A stretch of DNA of 64,000 nt, taken from NCBI GenBank assembly GCA_017305055.1, contig JAFKMZ010000013.1, forward strand, positions 1-64,000, given 5' to 3'. Positions 45,903 through 55,963 of the stretch are shown one piece after another. Position 1 is the stretch's first letter, and every line of letters begins with the position of its first letter. The notes below the pieces were generated by a model. The model saw nothing but the letters and a program-made list of their open reading frames with translations. It had not been told where the DNA came from and made no database searches. Both the position numbers and the translations under genes were made by a program. The stretch is from Lysobacterales bacterium. GTDB lineage: Bacteria; Pseudomonadota; Gammaproteobacteria; Xanthomonadales; Rhodanobacteraceae.

Positions 45903-48900
45903 ATGACCGCCAGCTACATCCACCTGCACCTGCACAGCGAGTATTCGCTGGTCGACTCGACGATCCGCATCCCCGCCCTGGTGGAGATGGCCGCGCGCGC
46001 GCGCATGCCGGCACTGGCGCTGACCGACGAATGCAACATGTTCGCCCTGGTGAAGTTCTACAAGGCATGCATGGCGGCCGGCATCAAGCCCATTGGTGGC
46101 TGCGACCTGTGGGTTGCCGACGTCGACGACGTGCAGCCTTGGCGGCTTACGGTGCTGTGCCAGGATCACGCCGGCTACGCCAACCTGTCGCGCCTGGTCT
46201 CGCGCGCCTGGCGTGACGGCCAGCGTGGCGGCCGGGCCCTGCTCGAACCGCAGTGGCTGGACGCCCAGGCCAGCCACGGGCTGATCGCGATGCTGGGCCG
46301 GGAAAGCCGGGTGGCGCGGCTGGCCACCCAGGCCGACCCCGGCGCCGCACGGCAGGCTGCCCACGCCTGGCAACAGGTGTTCGACGACCGCCTGTACCTG
46401 GAAGTCACCCGCTGCGGCCGTGAGGGCGAGGAGGACTGGCTGCGCCAGGCGCTGCCGCTGGCCGAACAGCTCGCCTTGCCGGTGGTGGCCAGCAACGACG
46501 TGCGTTTCCTGCACCGGGACGACTTCGCGGCCCACGATGCCCGCGTGTGCATCAACCAGGGCCGCGTGCTCGCCGACCGCAAACGCCCGCGCGACTACAG
46601 CGACCAGCAGTACCTGAAGACCCCGACCGAGATGGCGGCGCTGTTCACCGACCTGCCCGAAGTGCTGGAGAACACGGTCGAGCTGGCCAAGCGCTGCAAC
46701 CTGGAACTGAGCTTCGGGCATTACTCCCTGCCCGACTTCCCGGTGCCGGCAGGGCATGACCTCGACAGCCATATCCGCGAAACGGCGAGGGAGGGACTGC
46801 GGCAGCGGCTGGCGCATGCGCCGCTGGCCGACGGCTACACCCTGCCGGACTACGAGGCAAGACTCGAGCGCGAGCTGGACGTGGTCACGCGCATGGGCTT
46901 TTCCGGCTACTTCCTGATCGTGGCGGACTTCATCAACTGGGCCAAGCACAACGACATCCCGGTCGGACCCGGCCGCGGTTCCGGCGCCGGCTCGCTGGTG
47001 GCCTGGTCGCTCAAGATCACCGATCTCGACCCGCTGCAGTTCAACCTGCTGTTCGAGCGTTTTCTCAATCCCGACCGCATCTCGATGCCGGATTTCGACA
47101 TCGACTTCTGCATGGACCGGCGCGACGAGGTCATCGACTACGTGTCGCGCAAGTACGGCCGCGACCGCGTCAGCCAGATCATCACCTTCGGCTCGATGGC
47201 GGCCAAGGCGGTGCTGCGCGACTCCGGCCGTGTACTCGGCATGAGCTACAGCCAGGTCGACAAGCTGGCCAAGCTCATCCCGATGCGGCCGCTCGACCTG
47301 ACCTTGTCCGACGCGCTCGGCACCTCGGAGAAATCCAGGCGCGAGCCCGAACGCGTGGTCCGCGAGTTTTGCGCGGCGTACGAACAGGACGAGGACGCGC
47401 GCGTGCTGATCGAGCTGGCGCTGAAGCTGGAGAACCTGACCCGCAACGTCGGCAAGCATGCCGGCGGCGTGGTCATCGCCCCGACGCCGCTGACCGATTT
47501 CTCGCCGATGTACTGCGAGCCCGGCGGCGGCGGCATGGTGACGCAGTACGACAAGAACGACGTCGAGGCCGTGGGCCTGGTGAAGTTCGACTTCCTCGGC
47601 CTGCGTACGCTGACCATCATCGACTGGGCGGTCAAGGCCATCAATGCGCGACGGGCGCGGGATCCGGCCGGTGAGCAGGAGCCGCTCGACCTGTCCAAGC
47701 TGCCGCTGGACGACCCGGAGACGTTCGGCCTGCTGCGCCGCGCGCAGACCGTGGCGGTGTTCCAGCTCGAATCCAGCGGCATGCAGCGCATGCTCAAGGA
47801 CGCCCAGCCCGACCGCTTCGAGGACATCATCGCGCTCGGTGCGCTGTACCGCCCCGGGCCGATGGACCTGATCCCCAGCTTCATCGCCCGCAAGCACGGC
47901 CGCGAGTCGGTGGATTACCCCGATCCGCGGGTCGAGCCGGTGCTGCAGGAAACCTACGGCATCATGGTGTACCAGGAACAGGTGATGCAGGTCGCGCAGA
48001 TCATCGGCGGCTACAGCCTGGGCGGTGCCGACCTGCTGCGTCGCGCCATGGGCAAGAAGGACGCGGCCAAGATGGCCAAGGAGCGGCACAAGTTCCGTGA
48101 GGGCGCCGCCGGGAACGGCCTGAGCGATGCCAAGGCCGACGCCATCTTCGACCTCATGGAGAAATTCGCCGGCTACGGCTTCAACAAATCGCATGCGGCG
48201 GCCTACGCCCTGGTCAGCTACCAGACGGCCTGGCTGAAGACCCACTACCCTGCCGAGTTCATGGCCGCGACCCTGTCCTCGGACATGGACAACACCGACA
48301 AGGTGGTGACCTTCCTCAACGAGGCGCAGGCGCTGGGCCTCAAGGTCAAGCCGCCGGACGTCAACGCCTCGGGCTACATGTTCACCGCTGCGGACGCCGG
48401 CACCATCGACTATGGGCTCGGCGCGATCAAGGGCGTCGGCCGCGGCGCGTGCGAGGCCATCGTCGACGGCCGCGGCCAGGGAGGGCGGTATGTCGACCTG
48501 GCGGATTTCTGCCGCCGGGTCGATCCCGGCAAACTCAACCGCCGGGTCATCGAGGCCCTGGTCATGGCCGGCGCACTGGACGGCCTGGCCGCGAACCGCG
48601 CCAGCCTCATGGCCCAGCTGCCCAACGCGATGCGCGCCGCCGAGCAGGTCCTGCACGACCGCCAGGCCGGGCAAAACGACATGTTCGGCAGCGCTGCCAG
48701 CTCGGCCCTCCCGGTGCTCGGCATCGAACTGCCGACGGTGGCGCCGTGGCCGCTCGAGCAGGTGCTGCAGGGTGAGCGCAGCACGTTGGGGCATTACCTC
48801 TCCGGACATCCCACCGATCCCTGGCGCGAGGAACTCGCGCAACTCGCCACCTGCCCGCTGGGAGAAATCGCAGCACGCTACCAGCCGACGCGCCCGCGCA

Positions 48901-49451
48901 AGGAACACGACGACGGCAACCGCTTCCGCCGCGGTCCGGACACGCCGTGGAGCGTGGCCGGTATGGTGGTCGCCATGCGCAAGCGCGGCGACAGCGACGC
49001 CTTCGTGCGCATCGAGGACAGCACCGGGTCCATCGAGGTCAGTTTCTTCGGCGAGCTGTACCAGCAGACTGCGCCACTGCTCACCCGCGACGCCATGCTG
49101 GTGGTCGAAGGCGGCCTGCGCATCGACGATTTTTCCGGCGGCGGATTCCAGTTGCGCGCGCGCAGCGCCTGTTCGCTGGCGGATGCCTGCCGCAGCCGCG
49201 CGCGCCTGCTGCAGCTCCGGTTGAACCCGGTGGGCGCCGATTTTGCCGGCCGTCTGCGCAGTATCCTGTGCGGGTATCTTGGAGGCGGCGCCAGCGTCAC
49301 CCTGCGCGGCTACCGCAATGAGAGCGCACAGGCCGACCTCGAACTTGGCGAGGCCTGGCGCATCCACGCCATACCGGACCTGTTGCGTGCCATACGCGCC
49401 ATGCCCGAGGTACGTGCCGCCAACCTGCAGCTGGTGCGGCAGGGCAATTGA
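45903..49451 (+). CDS. dnaE: DNA polymerase III subunit alpha
   Basis: DnaE is the replicative polymerase subunit. The 1182-residue product has an N-terminal PHP domain (YIHLHLHSEYSLVDST), GRGSGAGSLVAWSL and the palm motif MPDFDIDFCMDRRDE with catalytic aspartates. It also has the helix-hairpin-helix region and a C-terminal OB fold (PWSVAGMVVAMRKRG). ATG at 45903 matches family starts. A longer open frame upstream overlaps rnhB and is not supported. Confidence 0.97.
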   Translation: MTASYIHLHLHSEYSLVDSTIRIPALVEMAARARMPALALTDECNMFALVKFYKACMAAGIKPIGGCDLWVADVDDVQPWRLTVLCQDHAGYANLSRLVSRAWRDGQRGGRALLEPQWLDAQASHGLIAMLGRESRVARLATQADPGAARQAAHAWQQVFDDRLYLEVTRCGREGEEDWLRQALPLAEQLALPVVASNDVRFLHRDDFAAHDARVCINQGRVLADRKRPRDYSDQQYLKTPTEMAALFTDLPEVLENTVELAKRCNLELSFGHYSLPDFPVPAGHDLDSHIRETAREGLRQRLAHAPLADGYTLPDYEARLERELDVVTRMGFSGYFLIVADFINWAKHNDIPVGPGRGSGAGSLVAWSLKITDLDPLQFNLLFERFLNPDRISMPDFDIDFCMDRRDEVIDYVSRKYGRDRVSQIITFGSMAAKAVLRDSGRVLGMSYSQVDKLAKLIPMRPLDLTLSDALGTSEKSRREPERVVREFCAAYEQDEDARVLIELALKLENLTRNVGKHAGGVVIAPTPLTDFSPMYCEPGGGGMVTQYDKNDVEAVGLVKFDFLGLRTLTIIDWAVKAINARRARDPAGEQEPLDLSKLPLDDPETFGLLRRAQTVAVFQLESSGMQRMLKDAQPDRFEDIIALGALYRPGPMDLIPSFIARKHGRESVDYPDPRVEPVLQETYGIMVYQEQVMQVAQIIGGYSLGGADLLRRAMGKKDAAKMAKERHKFREGAAGNGLSDAKADAIFDLMEKFAGYGFNKSHAAAYALVSYQTAWLKTHYPAEFMAATLSSDMDNTDKVVTFLNEAQALGLKVKPPDVNASGYMFTAADAGTIDYGLGAIKGVGRGACEAIVDGRGQGGRYVDLADFCRRVDPGKLNRRVIEALVMAGALDGLAANRASLMAQLPNAMRAAEQVLHDRQAGQNDMFGSAASSALPVLGIELPTVAPWPLEQVLQGERSTLGHYLSGHPTDPWREELAQLATCPLGEIAARYQPTRPRKEHDDGNRFRRGPDTPWSVAGMVVAMRKRGDSDAFVRIEDSTGSIEVSFFGELYQQTAPLLTRDAMLVVEGGLRIDDFSGGGFQLRARSACSLADACRSRARLLQLRLNPVGADFAGRLRSILCGYLGGGASVTLRGYRNESAQADLELGEAWRIHAIPDLLRAIRAMPEVRAANLQLVRQGN

Positions 49452-49533
49452 GCTTGGCACACCCACCCCGACGGCAGGTGCCAGGCACCTGCCCAACAGG
49501 CGCCATCCAGGCCCCCGGCGCACTGCCGGACGG

Positions 49534-49539
49534 TATACT
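49534..49539 (+). promoter_or_regulatory. possible accA -10 element
   Basis: TATACT lies 31 bases before the accA ATG in the dnaE-accA spacer. No good -35 is visible at the expected distance. Confidence 0.4.
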
Positions 49540-49569
49540 GGGACGCTTTAAAGCAGCAAACTGCGCCGA

Positions 49570-50526
49570 ATGAATCCCAACTTCATCGATTTTGAACAAC
49601 CGATCGCCGAGCTCGAGGCCAAGATCGAGGAATTGCGGCATACCAGCGACGGGCAGGCATTCGACATCGACGACGATGTGCGCCGGCTGCGCGAAAAGCT
49701 CAAGCTGAAGACCAACGACATCTTCCGCAATCTTACCGATTGGCAGAAGACCCAGTTGTCGCGCCACCCGGCGCGGCCCTACACGCTCGACTACATCGGC
49801 GTGATGTGCGACGAGTTCCACGAACTGGCCGGGGACCGCATGTACGCGGACGACCCGGCCATCGTCGGCGGCCTGGGCCGGATCAATGGCCGGTCGGTGA
49901 TGATCATCGGCCACCAGAAGGGCCGCGACACCAAGACCAAGATCCGCCGCAACTTCGGCATGCCGCGGCCCGAAGGCTATCGCAAGGCCCTGCGCCTGAT
50001 GCAGATGGCCGCACGCTTCAAGCTGCCGGTGCTGACCCTGATCGACACACCGGGAGCCTATCCGGGAATCGGCGCCGAGGAGCGCGGACAGAGCGAAGCC
50101 ATTGCCCGCAACCTGCTGGAAATGTCGCAGCTGCCGGTGCCGATCGTGTGCACGGTGATTGGCGAAGGCGGCTCCGGCGGCGCGCTGGCGATTGGCGTCG
50201 GCGACTACACCATCATGCTGCAGTACGCGACCTATTCGGTGATCACACCGGAGGGTTGTGCCTCGATCCTGTGGAAGACCGCCGACCGGGCCAAGGATGC
50301 CGCCGAGGCCCTCGGCATGACCGCGCCGCGGCTGCTCGAGCTGGGCCTGATCGACAAGGTCGTGCGCGAGCCACTGGGCGGCGCCCACCGCAACCCGCAC
50401 TCGATGGCGGTCAGGCTGAAGGCGGTATTGCTGCAGCAGCTGGACCAGCTGGAAGCGGTACCCACCGCGGAGCTGCTCGAGCGCCGTTACCAGCGCCTGC
50501 GCGGCTACGGCGCCTTCCAGGAATAG
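49570..50526 (+). CDS. accA: acetyl-CoA carboxylase carboxyltransferase subunit alpha
   Basis: AccA with AccD transfers the carboxyl group from biotin to acetyl-CoA, giving malonyl-CoA. The 318-residue product has an N-terminal helical region ([16 protein letters not shown]), [28 protein letters not shown] and the oxyanion segment [15 protein letters not shown]. It matches the family length. dnaE-accA is a conserved pair. Confidence 0.98.
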   Translation: MNPNFIDFEQPIAELEAKIEELRHTSDGQAFDIDDDVRRLREKLKLKTNDIFRNLTDWQKTQLSRHPARPYTLDYIGVMCDEFHELAGDRMYADDPAIVGGLGRINGRSVMIIGHQKGRDTKTKIRRNFGMPRPEGYRKALRLMQMAARFKLPVLTLIDTPGAYPGIGAEERGQSEAIARNLLEMSQLPVPIVCTVIGEGGSGGALAIGVGDYTIMLQYATYSVITPEGCASILWKTADRAKDAAEALGMTAPRLLELGLIDKVVREPLGGAHRNPHSMAVRLKAVLLQQLDQLEAVPTAELLERRYQRLRGYGAFQE

Positions 50527-50687
50527 CCTTCGCCCGTTGCCGTTGCCCTCGTTGCGGGAGACGAACCGCAGGCAATGCCTTCACCGGACGGCCGGAACGC
50601 ATCGCCCACAGACGGGGCCGCTGCCATGTGCAGGCGACCCCGAAGCTGGCGCTATCATCGACCGGCCCCACTCATTGGAATCCCGCC

Positions 50688-51434
50688 ATGCCCCAGGACA
50701 CCGCGAAACTCGCCGTGCTCATCGACGCCGACAATGCGCGGCCGGCGATCATCGAGGGGCTGCTGGCCGAGGTGGCCAAATACGGCACGGCCCACGTCAA
50801 GCGCAGCTACGGCGACTGGACCAAGCCTGACCTCAACGGCTGGAAGGAGGTGCTGCTGCGCTATTCCATTCAGCCGATCCAGCAGTTCCGCTACACCGTG
50901 GGCAAGAACGCCACCGACTCGGCGATGATCATCGACGCGCTGGACCTGCTGTACACCGGGCGCTTCGACGGCTTCTGCATCGTCTCCAGCGACAGCGACT
51001 TCACGCGCCTGGCCTCGCGCATCCGCGAATCCGGCCTGATGGTGTATGGCTTCGGGGAAAGGAAGACGCCTGAGCCCTTCCGCACCGCCTGTGACAAGTT
51101 CATCTACACCGAGGTGCTGGCGGCCACCGACGCGACGGCCGCCGAGGCCGAGGCCGCCCCGAAAAAGCGCACGGCCAAGGAGTTGCGCGGCGATTCGCGC
51201 CTGACCAACCTGCTGCGCGGGGCCATCGAAGCCGCCTCTGACGACACCGGCTGGGCCAGCCTGGGTGTCGTGGGCAGCATCATCAACAAGCAATCGCCGG
51301 ACTTCGACTCGCGCAACTACGGCTACTCGAAGCTGAGCGGGCTGATCGACGGCATCGGCTTGTTCGACACCGAGGAACGTCACATCGGCAACGGCAAGCA
51401 CCTCTACGTGCGGAACCGCAGCGGAAAAAAATGA
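50688..51434 (+). CDS. NYN domain ribonuclease-like protein with OST-HTH/LOTUS domain
   Basis: The 248-residue protein has a PIN-like NYN domain (residues 8-145) with the acidic metal-binding residues in LIDADN (D13, D15), NATDSAM (D77) and SSDSDF (D102, D104). This suggests a nuclease. A Lys/Ala linker follows, then a C-terminal OST-HTH (LOTUS-like) RNA-binding domain (about 172-245). The same architecture occurs in eukaryotic MARF1-type proteins. No substrate is known. Its stop overlaps the tilS start (ATGA), which points to a tRNA or RNA-related role. Confidence 0.85.
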   Translation: MPQDTAKLAVLIDADNARPAIIEGLLAEVAKYGTAHVKRSYGDWTKPDLNGWKEVLLRYSIQPIQQFRYTVGKNATDSAMIIDALDLLYTGRFDGFCIVSSDSDFTRLASRIRESGLMVYGFGERKTPEPFRTACDKFIYTEVLAATDATAAEAEAAPKKRTAKELRGDSRLTNLLRGAIEAASDDTGWASLGVVGSIINKQSPDFDSRNYGYSKLSGLIDGIGLFDTEERHIGNGKHLYVRNRSGKK

Positions 51435-52765
51435 GCGTCGACCTGCAGGCGCAGCTGCGCGCGGCATTGGCCGACGTGGCGGATGCGGCCTTGTGCGTCG
51501 CCTACAGCGGCGGCCCGGACTCCACCGCCCTGCTGCACGCCCTGGCCCAGCTCCCCGAGGCCCGTGCCCGTGGCCTGCGCGCGGTGCACGTCGACCATCG
51601 CCTGCAGGCGCAAAGCCCGGCATGGGCCGAACACTGCCGGGCGTTCTGCGCGACGCTGGACGTGCCCTTGACCGTGGTCGTGGCGCAGGTGCGGCGCGGT
51701 CGCGGCAACGGCCTGGAAGCGGCGGCGCGCGAGGCCCGCTATGCCGCCATGGCCGCCGAACTGCGCCGTGGTGAATGCCTGGTGCTGGCCCAGCATCGCG
51801 ACGACCAGGCCGAAACCGTACTGCTGAAACTCCTGCGCGGCGCGGGCCCCGAAGGCCTCGGCGGCATGCGGCCACTGCGCGCGTTTGGCGCCGGAGCGCT
51901 GTGGCGGCCACTGCTCGCGTGTCCGCGTGAAGATCTGCTGGGCTATGTCGGCGCGGCGCGGCTACCGGTCATCGAGGATCCGTCCAACGCCGACACCCGG
52001 TTGGCGCGCAATTTCCTGCGCCACCGGATCATGCCGCAGCTGCTGCAGCAGTGGCCGCAGGCGGTCTGCGCGATCGTGCACAGCGCCCAATTGAATCGCG
52101 CGGCAGCCGATGCGCTGCAGGCCCGCTGGCTACCAGAGCTCGAGCGCCTGCGCGATCCGGCGAACAACAGCCTCGATACCGCGGGTTGGCTGGCACTCGA
52201 TCCGGCCCTGCGCCATCCCATGCTCGACCACTGGCTGCACGCGGCCGGCCTGCACGCGCCGACCACCGCGCAACGTCAGCAGATCGAGCGCCAATGCCAG
52301 GCCCAGGCCGGCCGGGTACCGTGCATCCGCTGGCGCGACACTGAACTGCGCATCTGGAAGGGACGGCTGTGGGCCATGTCTCCTCAGGAACCGCCACCGG
52401 CGGACTGGACGATCGCCTGGGAGGGCCAGGAGGTGATCCTGCCTGGTGGCGGCAGCTTCGCCCTGCACCCGGCAGACGCACGCCTGCCGGCACCCGTCAC
52501 CTTGCGCCTGCGCCAGGGCGGTGAACGCCTCAAGCCCATGGGCACCCCGTACACCCGCGACGTGCGCGACCTGTTCCAGCAAGGCGAGGTACCGCCCTGG
52601 CAGCGTCACGCCTGCCCGCTGGTCTATGACGGTGACGAGCTGCTGGCGGTTGCCGACCGCTGGGCCAGCGCACGTGGCGTGGCACTGTTTGCCGCAGCCG
52701 GGGCACGCCCGTCCTGGCGGCTCTGTACGGCGCCGGTCGGCCCCCATCCGGGCAGCGCCGATTGA
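51431..52765 (+). CDS. tilS: tRNA(Ile)-lysidine synthetase
   Basis: TilS attaches lysine to C34 of tRNA-Ile(CAU) so that it reads AUA. The 444-residue product has the PP-loop SGGPDST (residues 26-32), VDHRLQAQS, QHRDDQAETVLL and the C-terminal TilS domain (LRQGGERLKPMG). accA-tilS linkage is common; here the NYN gene sits between them and is coupled to tilS by a four-base overlap. Confidence 0.95.
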   Translation: MSVDLQAQLRAALADVADAALCVAYSGGPDSTALLHALAQLPEARARGLRAVHVDHRLQAQSPAWAEHCRAFCATLDVPLTVVVAQVRRGRGNGLEAAAREARYAAMAAELRRGECLVLAQHRDDQAETVLLKLLRGAGPEGLGGMRPLRAFGAGALWRPLLACPREDLLGYVGAARLPVIEDPSNADTRLARNFLRHRIMPQLLQQWPQAVCAIVHSAQLNRAAADALQARWLPELERLRDPANNSLDTAGWLALDPALRHPMLDHWLHAAGLHAPTTAQRQQIERQCQAQAGRVPCIRWRDTELRIWKGRLWAMSPQEPPPADWTIAWEGQEVILPGGGSFALHPADARLPAPVTLRLRQGGERLKPMGTPYTRDVRDLFQQGEVPPWQRHACPLVYDGDELLAVADRWASARGVALFAAAGARPSWRLCTAPVGPHPGSAD

Positions 52766-52798
52766 TTCCACTCCGGCACTGCGTTAGCGTTGTCGGTC

Positions 52799-53053
52799 AT
52801 GGCCAACCTCGACAGCAACCCGCCCACCCTGCCGCCAGCGGACTTCGAGCAGGCGTTGGACGAGCTCGAACGGCTGGTGGCACAGATGGAAGGCGGAGAG
52901 CTGACGCTGGAGGAATCGCTCAGCTCGTTTGAACGTGGCATCGGCCTGTTCCGGCAATGCCAGCAATCACTGGAGCAGGCCGAACTTCGGGTGCGGCTGC
53001 TGCTCGATCCGGACGCTCCGGAAAGCGCTGAGCCATTTGAACCCCGACCCTGA
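52799..53053 (+). CDS. xseB: exodeoxyribonuclease VII small subunit
   Basis: XseB is the small helical subunit of ExoVII, which degrades single-stranded DNA. The 84-residue product has [18 protein letters not shown] and [11 protein letters not shown], hallmarks of the family. ATG at 52799 is preferred over TTG three codons earlier. Its 3' end overlaps ispA, the usual pairing. Confidence 0.95.
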   Translation: MANLDSNPPTLPPADFEQALDELERLVAQMEGGELTLEESLSSFERGIGLFRQCQQSLEQAELRVRLLLDPDAPESAEPFEPRP

Positions 53054-53939
53054 CCTCGGCCCGGTACTGCAGGCACTGATGGTCCGCACCGAGCGTGCGC
53101 TGGAACGTAGCCTGCCGCCCAACGAAAAATCGCCCGCGGCCCTGCACCAGGCGATGCGCTACGCGGTGCTCGGCGGCGGCAAGCGCCTGCGCCCGCTGCT
53201 CGTCTACGCCACCGCCGACGCGCTGGGCCACGATGCGCCCGGCCTCGATGCGCTGGCCTGTGCGGTGGAGCTGATCCATTCCTACTCGCTGGTGCACGAC
53301 GATCTGCCGGCCATGGACAACGATGCGTTGCGCCGTGGTCGACCCACCTGCCACGTCATGTTCGGCGAGGCCATGGCCATCCTGGCCGGTGATGCGCTGC
53401 AGGCACTTGCGTTTGAGCTGCTGGCCAGGGGGGATATCGCAACCGGCACCGCGCCCGGGTTGACCCTGCGTATGCTTGACGTGCTTGGCCGCGCCTGTGG
53501 CGCGGGCGGCATGGCCGGCGGCCAGGCCCTGGACCTCGCCGCGGTGGGCCAGAAGCTGACCCTGGCCGAGCTCGAGCACATGCATGCGTGCAAGACCGGT
53601 GCGCTGATCGGTGCCGCAGTCCATCTCGGCGCCCTGGCCGGCGGTGCCGACGAAGGCGTGCGGGAGGCGCTGGCACACTACGCCCACGCACTCGGTTTGG
53701 CCTTCCAGATCCGTGACGACATCCTCGACGTGGATGGCGAATCGACGGTGCTGGGCAAGACCGCCGGCAAGGACGCCGCAGCCGACAAGCCGACGTTCCC
53801 TTCGGTCATCGGCATGCAGGCCACGGTGGCGCGGCTGGAAGAACTGACCGCCGCCGCGCTGGACGCGATCGCACCGCTGGGCGAGCATGGCGTGCTGTTG
53901 CGCGAGCTGGCGCTGTACGCCGCAAACCGCAGCCACTGA
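53037..53939 (+). CDS. ispA: farnesyl diphosphate synthase
   Basis: IspA makes farnesyl diphosphate, the primer for UppS and ubiquinone synthesis. The start is taken as TTG at 53037, overlapping xseB by 17 bases, because it gives the standard length (300 residues). The next ATG (53079) would drop 14. It has GGGKRLRP, the first aspartate-rich motif DDLPAMD (88-94) and the second, DDILD (227-231). dxs often follows ispA; here an M61 peptidase gene follows. Confidence 0.94.
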   Translation: MNPDPDLGPVLQALMVRTERALERSLPPNEKSPAALHQAMRYAVLGGGKRLRPLLVYATADALGHDAPGLDALACAVELIHSYSLVHDDLPAMDNDALRRGRPTCHVMFGEAMAILAGDALQALAFELLARGDIATGTAPGLTLRMLDVLGRACGAGGMAGGQALDLAAVGQKLTLAELEHMHACKTGALIGAAVHLGALAGGADEGVREALAHYAHALGLAFQIRDDILDVDGESTVLGKTAGKDAAADKPTFPSVIGMQATVARLEELTAAALDAIAPLGEHGVLLRELALYAANRSH

Positions 53940-54031
53940 AGGCGGAAAGCGGGGTCGGAGTGAGGATTGGCACATGGCGACCGCCGAGGCCCGATCTAAC
54001 ATGCCGGCATCTGGTCGAGTGGAGTCGGCGC

Positions 54032-55930
54032 ATGAAACTGCATGCAGCGCTGCTGGGCGCGATCGCGCTTGCCCTGGGTATGTCCTGCCTCGCCCAGACC
54101 GCCACGCCGCAGGCAGCGTCCATCGTGGCCTTGAGCGTGGGGCTGCCCAACCCGGCGCAGAAACTGCTCTACGTGCACGAAACCATTCCGGTCGCGCCGG
54201 GCCCACTGACGCTGTACTACCCGAAATGGATCCCTGGCGACCACTCGCCGGACGGCCCGGTCAACCAGCTCATGGGGCTGGAAGTCAGCGCCAATGGCAA
54301 GCGTATCGCCTGGCGGCGCGACGAGCTGGACCGCTACACGTTCCACCTGAGCGTGCCGCCGGCGGTCGACCGTATCGACATCAGCTTCCAGTTCTCGCCG
54401 ACCGATCGGGTGACCCCGAATCTGCTGGACCTCACCTGGGACCAGGTCGCGCTGTACCGCGCCGGCGCGCCAACCAAGGACCAGCTGTTCCAGCCCACCC
54501 TGGACATCCCTGCCGACTGGCAGTACGCCAGCGCGCTGGACACGGCCCGGCGCAGTGGCACGCAGATCACGTTCAAGCCGGTGCCGTTCAATACCCTGGT
54601 CGATTCACCGGTGATCGCCGGCAAGTATTTCCGCCAGATCGACCTCACCCCACAAGGCTCCGCCGTGCACCGCTACCTCGACCTGGTGGGTGACGACGCG
54701 CAGGCGATCGCCATCACCGACGCGCAGCTCGCGGCCTACCATCGCCTGATCGGGCAGGCGCAGGCGCTGTTCCAGTCCCACCACTACGATGCCTACCACC
54801 TGCTGCTGACCCTGAGCGACCACACCTCGGTCGGCGGCCTCGAGCATCACCAGTCCAGCGACGACCGCGCGCGCAGCGGCGCCAGGACCTTTGCCGACGC
54901 CGCGCATTTCATGCTCGACGCCTCGCTGCTGCCGCACGAATACACGCACTCCTGGAACGGCAAGTTCATGCGTCCGGCCGGCCTGTGGCAGCCGGATTTC
55001 GAACAGCCCGAGCGGCCGAAGATGCTGTGGTCCTACGAGGGCCTGACCGTCTACCTGGGCGACGTGCTGACCGCGCGCAGCGGGCTGTGGTCGGCCGACA
55101 CCTGGCGCGATGTGGTCGCGTACCGTGCCGCGGCCATGGCGCACCGGACCGGCCGCGACTGGCGGCCGCTCACCGACACCACCATCGCCGTGGACTATGG
55201 CGCGCCCGAGGCCTGGGCGAACTGGCGCCGGCAAAACGACTTCTACCGCGAAGGCCAGCTGCTGTGGCTCGCGGTCGATATGCAGATCCGCAAGCTCAGC
55301 CACGACCGGCACTCCATCGACGACCTGGCACGCAGCTTCTTCGGCGTGGACGACGGCAGCTTCGTCACCCACACCTATACCTTCGACGACCTCGTCAACG
55401 CGCTCGGCAAGGTGCAGCCCTACGACTGGGCTGGCTTCCTGCACACCTGGGTGGACGGGACCGGAGCCGCGGTGCCGCTGTTGTCCGGCATCCAGGCCAG
55501 TGGCTGGAAGCTCATCTACACCAACCAGCCTTCGGCCTACGAACGCGCGCTGGAAGACGTCGGCAATGGCGAACTGGAAGGCTCAAGCATCAACGAGATG
55601 TTCTCGCTCGGCCTGTCCCTGACCCGGACCGGGATCATCCGGGACGTGCTGTGGCAGGGGCCGGCGTTCAAGGCCGGCCTGGCGCCACAGCTGCGGCTCA
55701 TCTCCATCGATGGCCACGCCTACAGCACGGCGGCATTGCGCGACGCCATCGTCCAGGCGCAGCACAGCAGGCAGCCCATCCAGATCAGCGCCGTGGGCGA
55801 TGGCGTCACCAGGCAGTATGCGGTGGACTACCACGGCGGACTGAAGTATCCGCATCTGGTCCGCGTGCCGGGGACGACGGATTACCTCAAGGAGGTACTG
55901 GCGCCGCGCCCCATGTCCAGTGGCTCCTGA
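54032..55930 (+). CDS. exported M61 family metallopeptidase, second copy
   Basis: This 632-residue paralogue of the 9793-11661 peptidase has a signal peptide (about residues 1-23) and zinc motif HEYTH at 302-306. It also has SYEGLTVYLGD with the third ligand, and a C-terminal PDZ-like segment around LWQGPAFKAGLAP. Many blocks are shared with the first copy, for example FNTLVDSPVIAG and GLWQPDFEQ. It opens the hydrolase cluster that fills the right end of the window but is on the opposite strand to the rest. The substrate is unknown. Confidence 0.88.
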   Translation: MKLHAALLGAIALALGMSCLAQTATPQAASIVALSVGLPNPAQKLLYVHETIPVAPGPLTLYYPKWIPGDHSPDGPVNQLMGLEVSANGKRIAWRRDELDRYTFHLSVPPAVDRIDISFQFSPTDRVTPNLLDLTWDQVALYRAGAPTKDQLFQPTLDIPADWQYASALDTARRSGTQITFKPVPFNTLVDSPVIAGKYFRQIDLTPQGSAVHRYLDLVGDDAQAIAITDAQLAAYHRLIGQAQALFQSHHYDAYHLLLTLSDHTSVGGLEHHQSSDDRARSGARTFADAAHFMLDASLLPHEYTHSWNGKFMRPAGLWQPDFEQPERPKMLWSYEGLTVYLGDVLTARSGLWSADTWRDVVAYRAAAMAHRTGRDWRPLTDTTIAVDYGAPEAWANWRRQNDFYREGQLLWLAVDMQIRKLSHDRHSIDDLARSFFGVDDGSFVTHTYTFDDLVNALGKVQPYDWAGFLHTWVDGTGAAVPLLSGIQASGWKLIYTNQPSAYERALEDVGNGELEGSSINEMFSLGLSLTRTGIIRDVLWQGPAFKAGLAPQLRLISIDGHAYSTAALRDAIVQAQHSRQPIQISAVGDGVTRQYAVDYHGGLKYPHLVRVPGTTDYLKEVLAPRPMSSGS

Positions 55931-55963
55931 TCCACGCCAGCAGGAGCCTCGCCAGCACGCGGC

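Noticed and set aside
45894..49523. A 1209-codon open frame antisense to dnaE, and similar long antisense frames over sufD, the M61 gene, sufB and glnD
   Set aside because: In GC-rich DNA the frame opposite a real gene is often open. These show low-complexity His/Gln/Arg-rich sequence without family motifs, while the other strand encodes well-known proteins.
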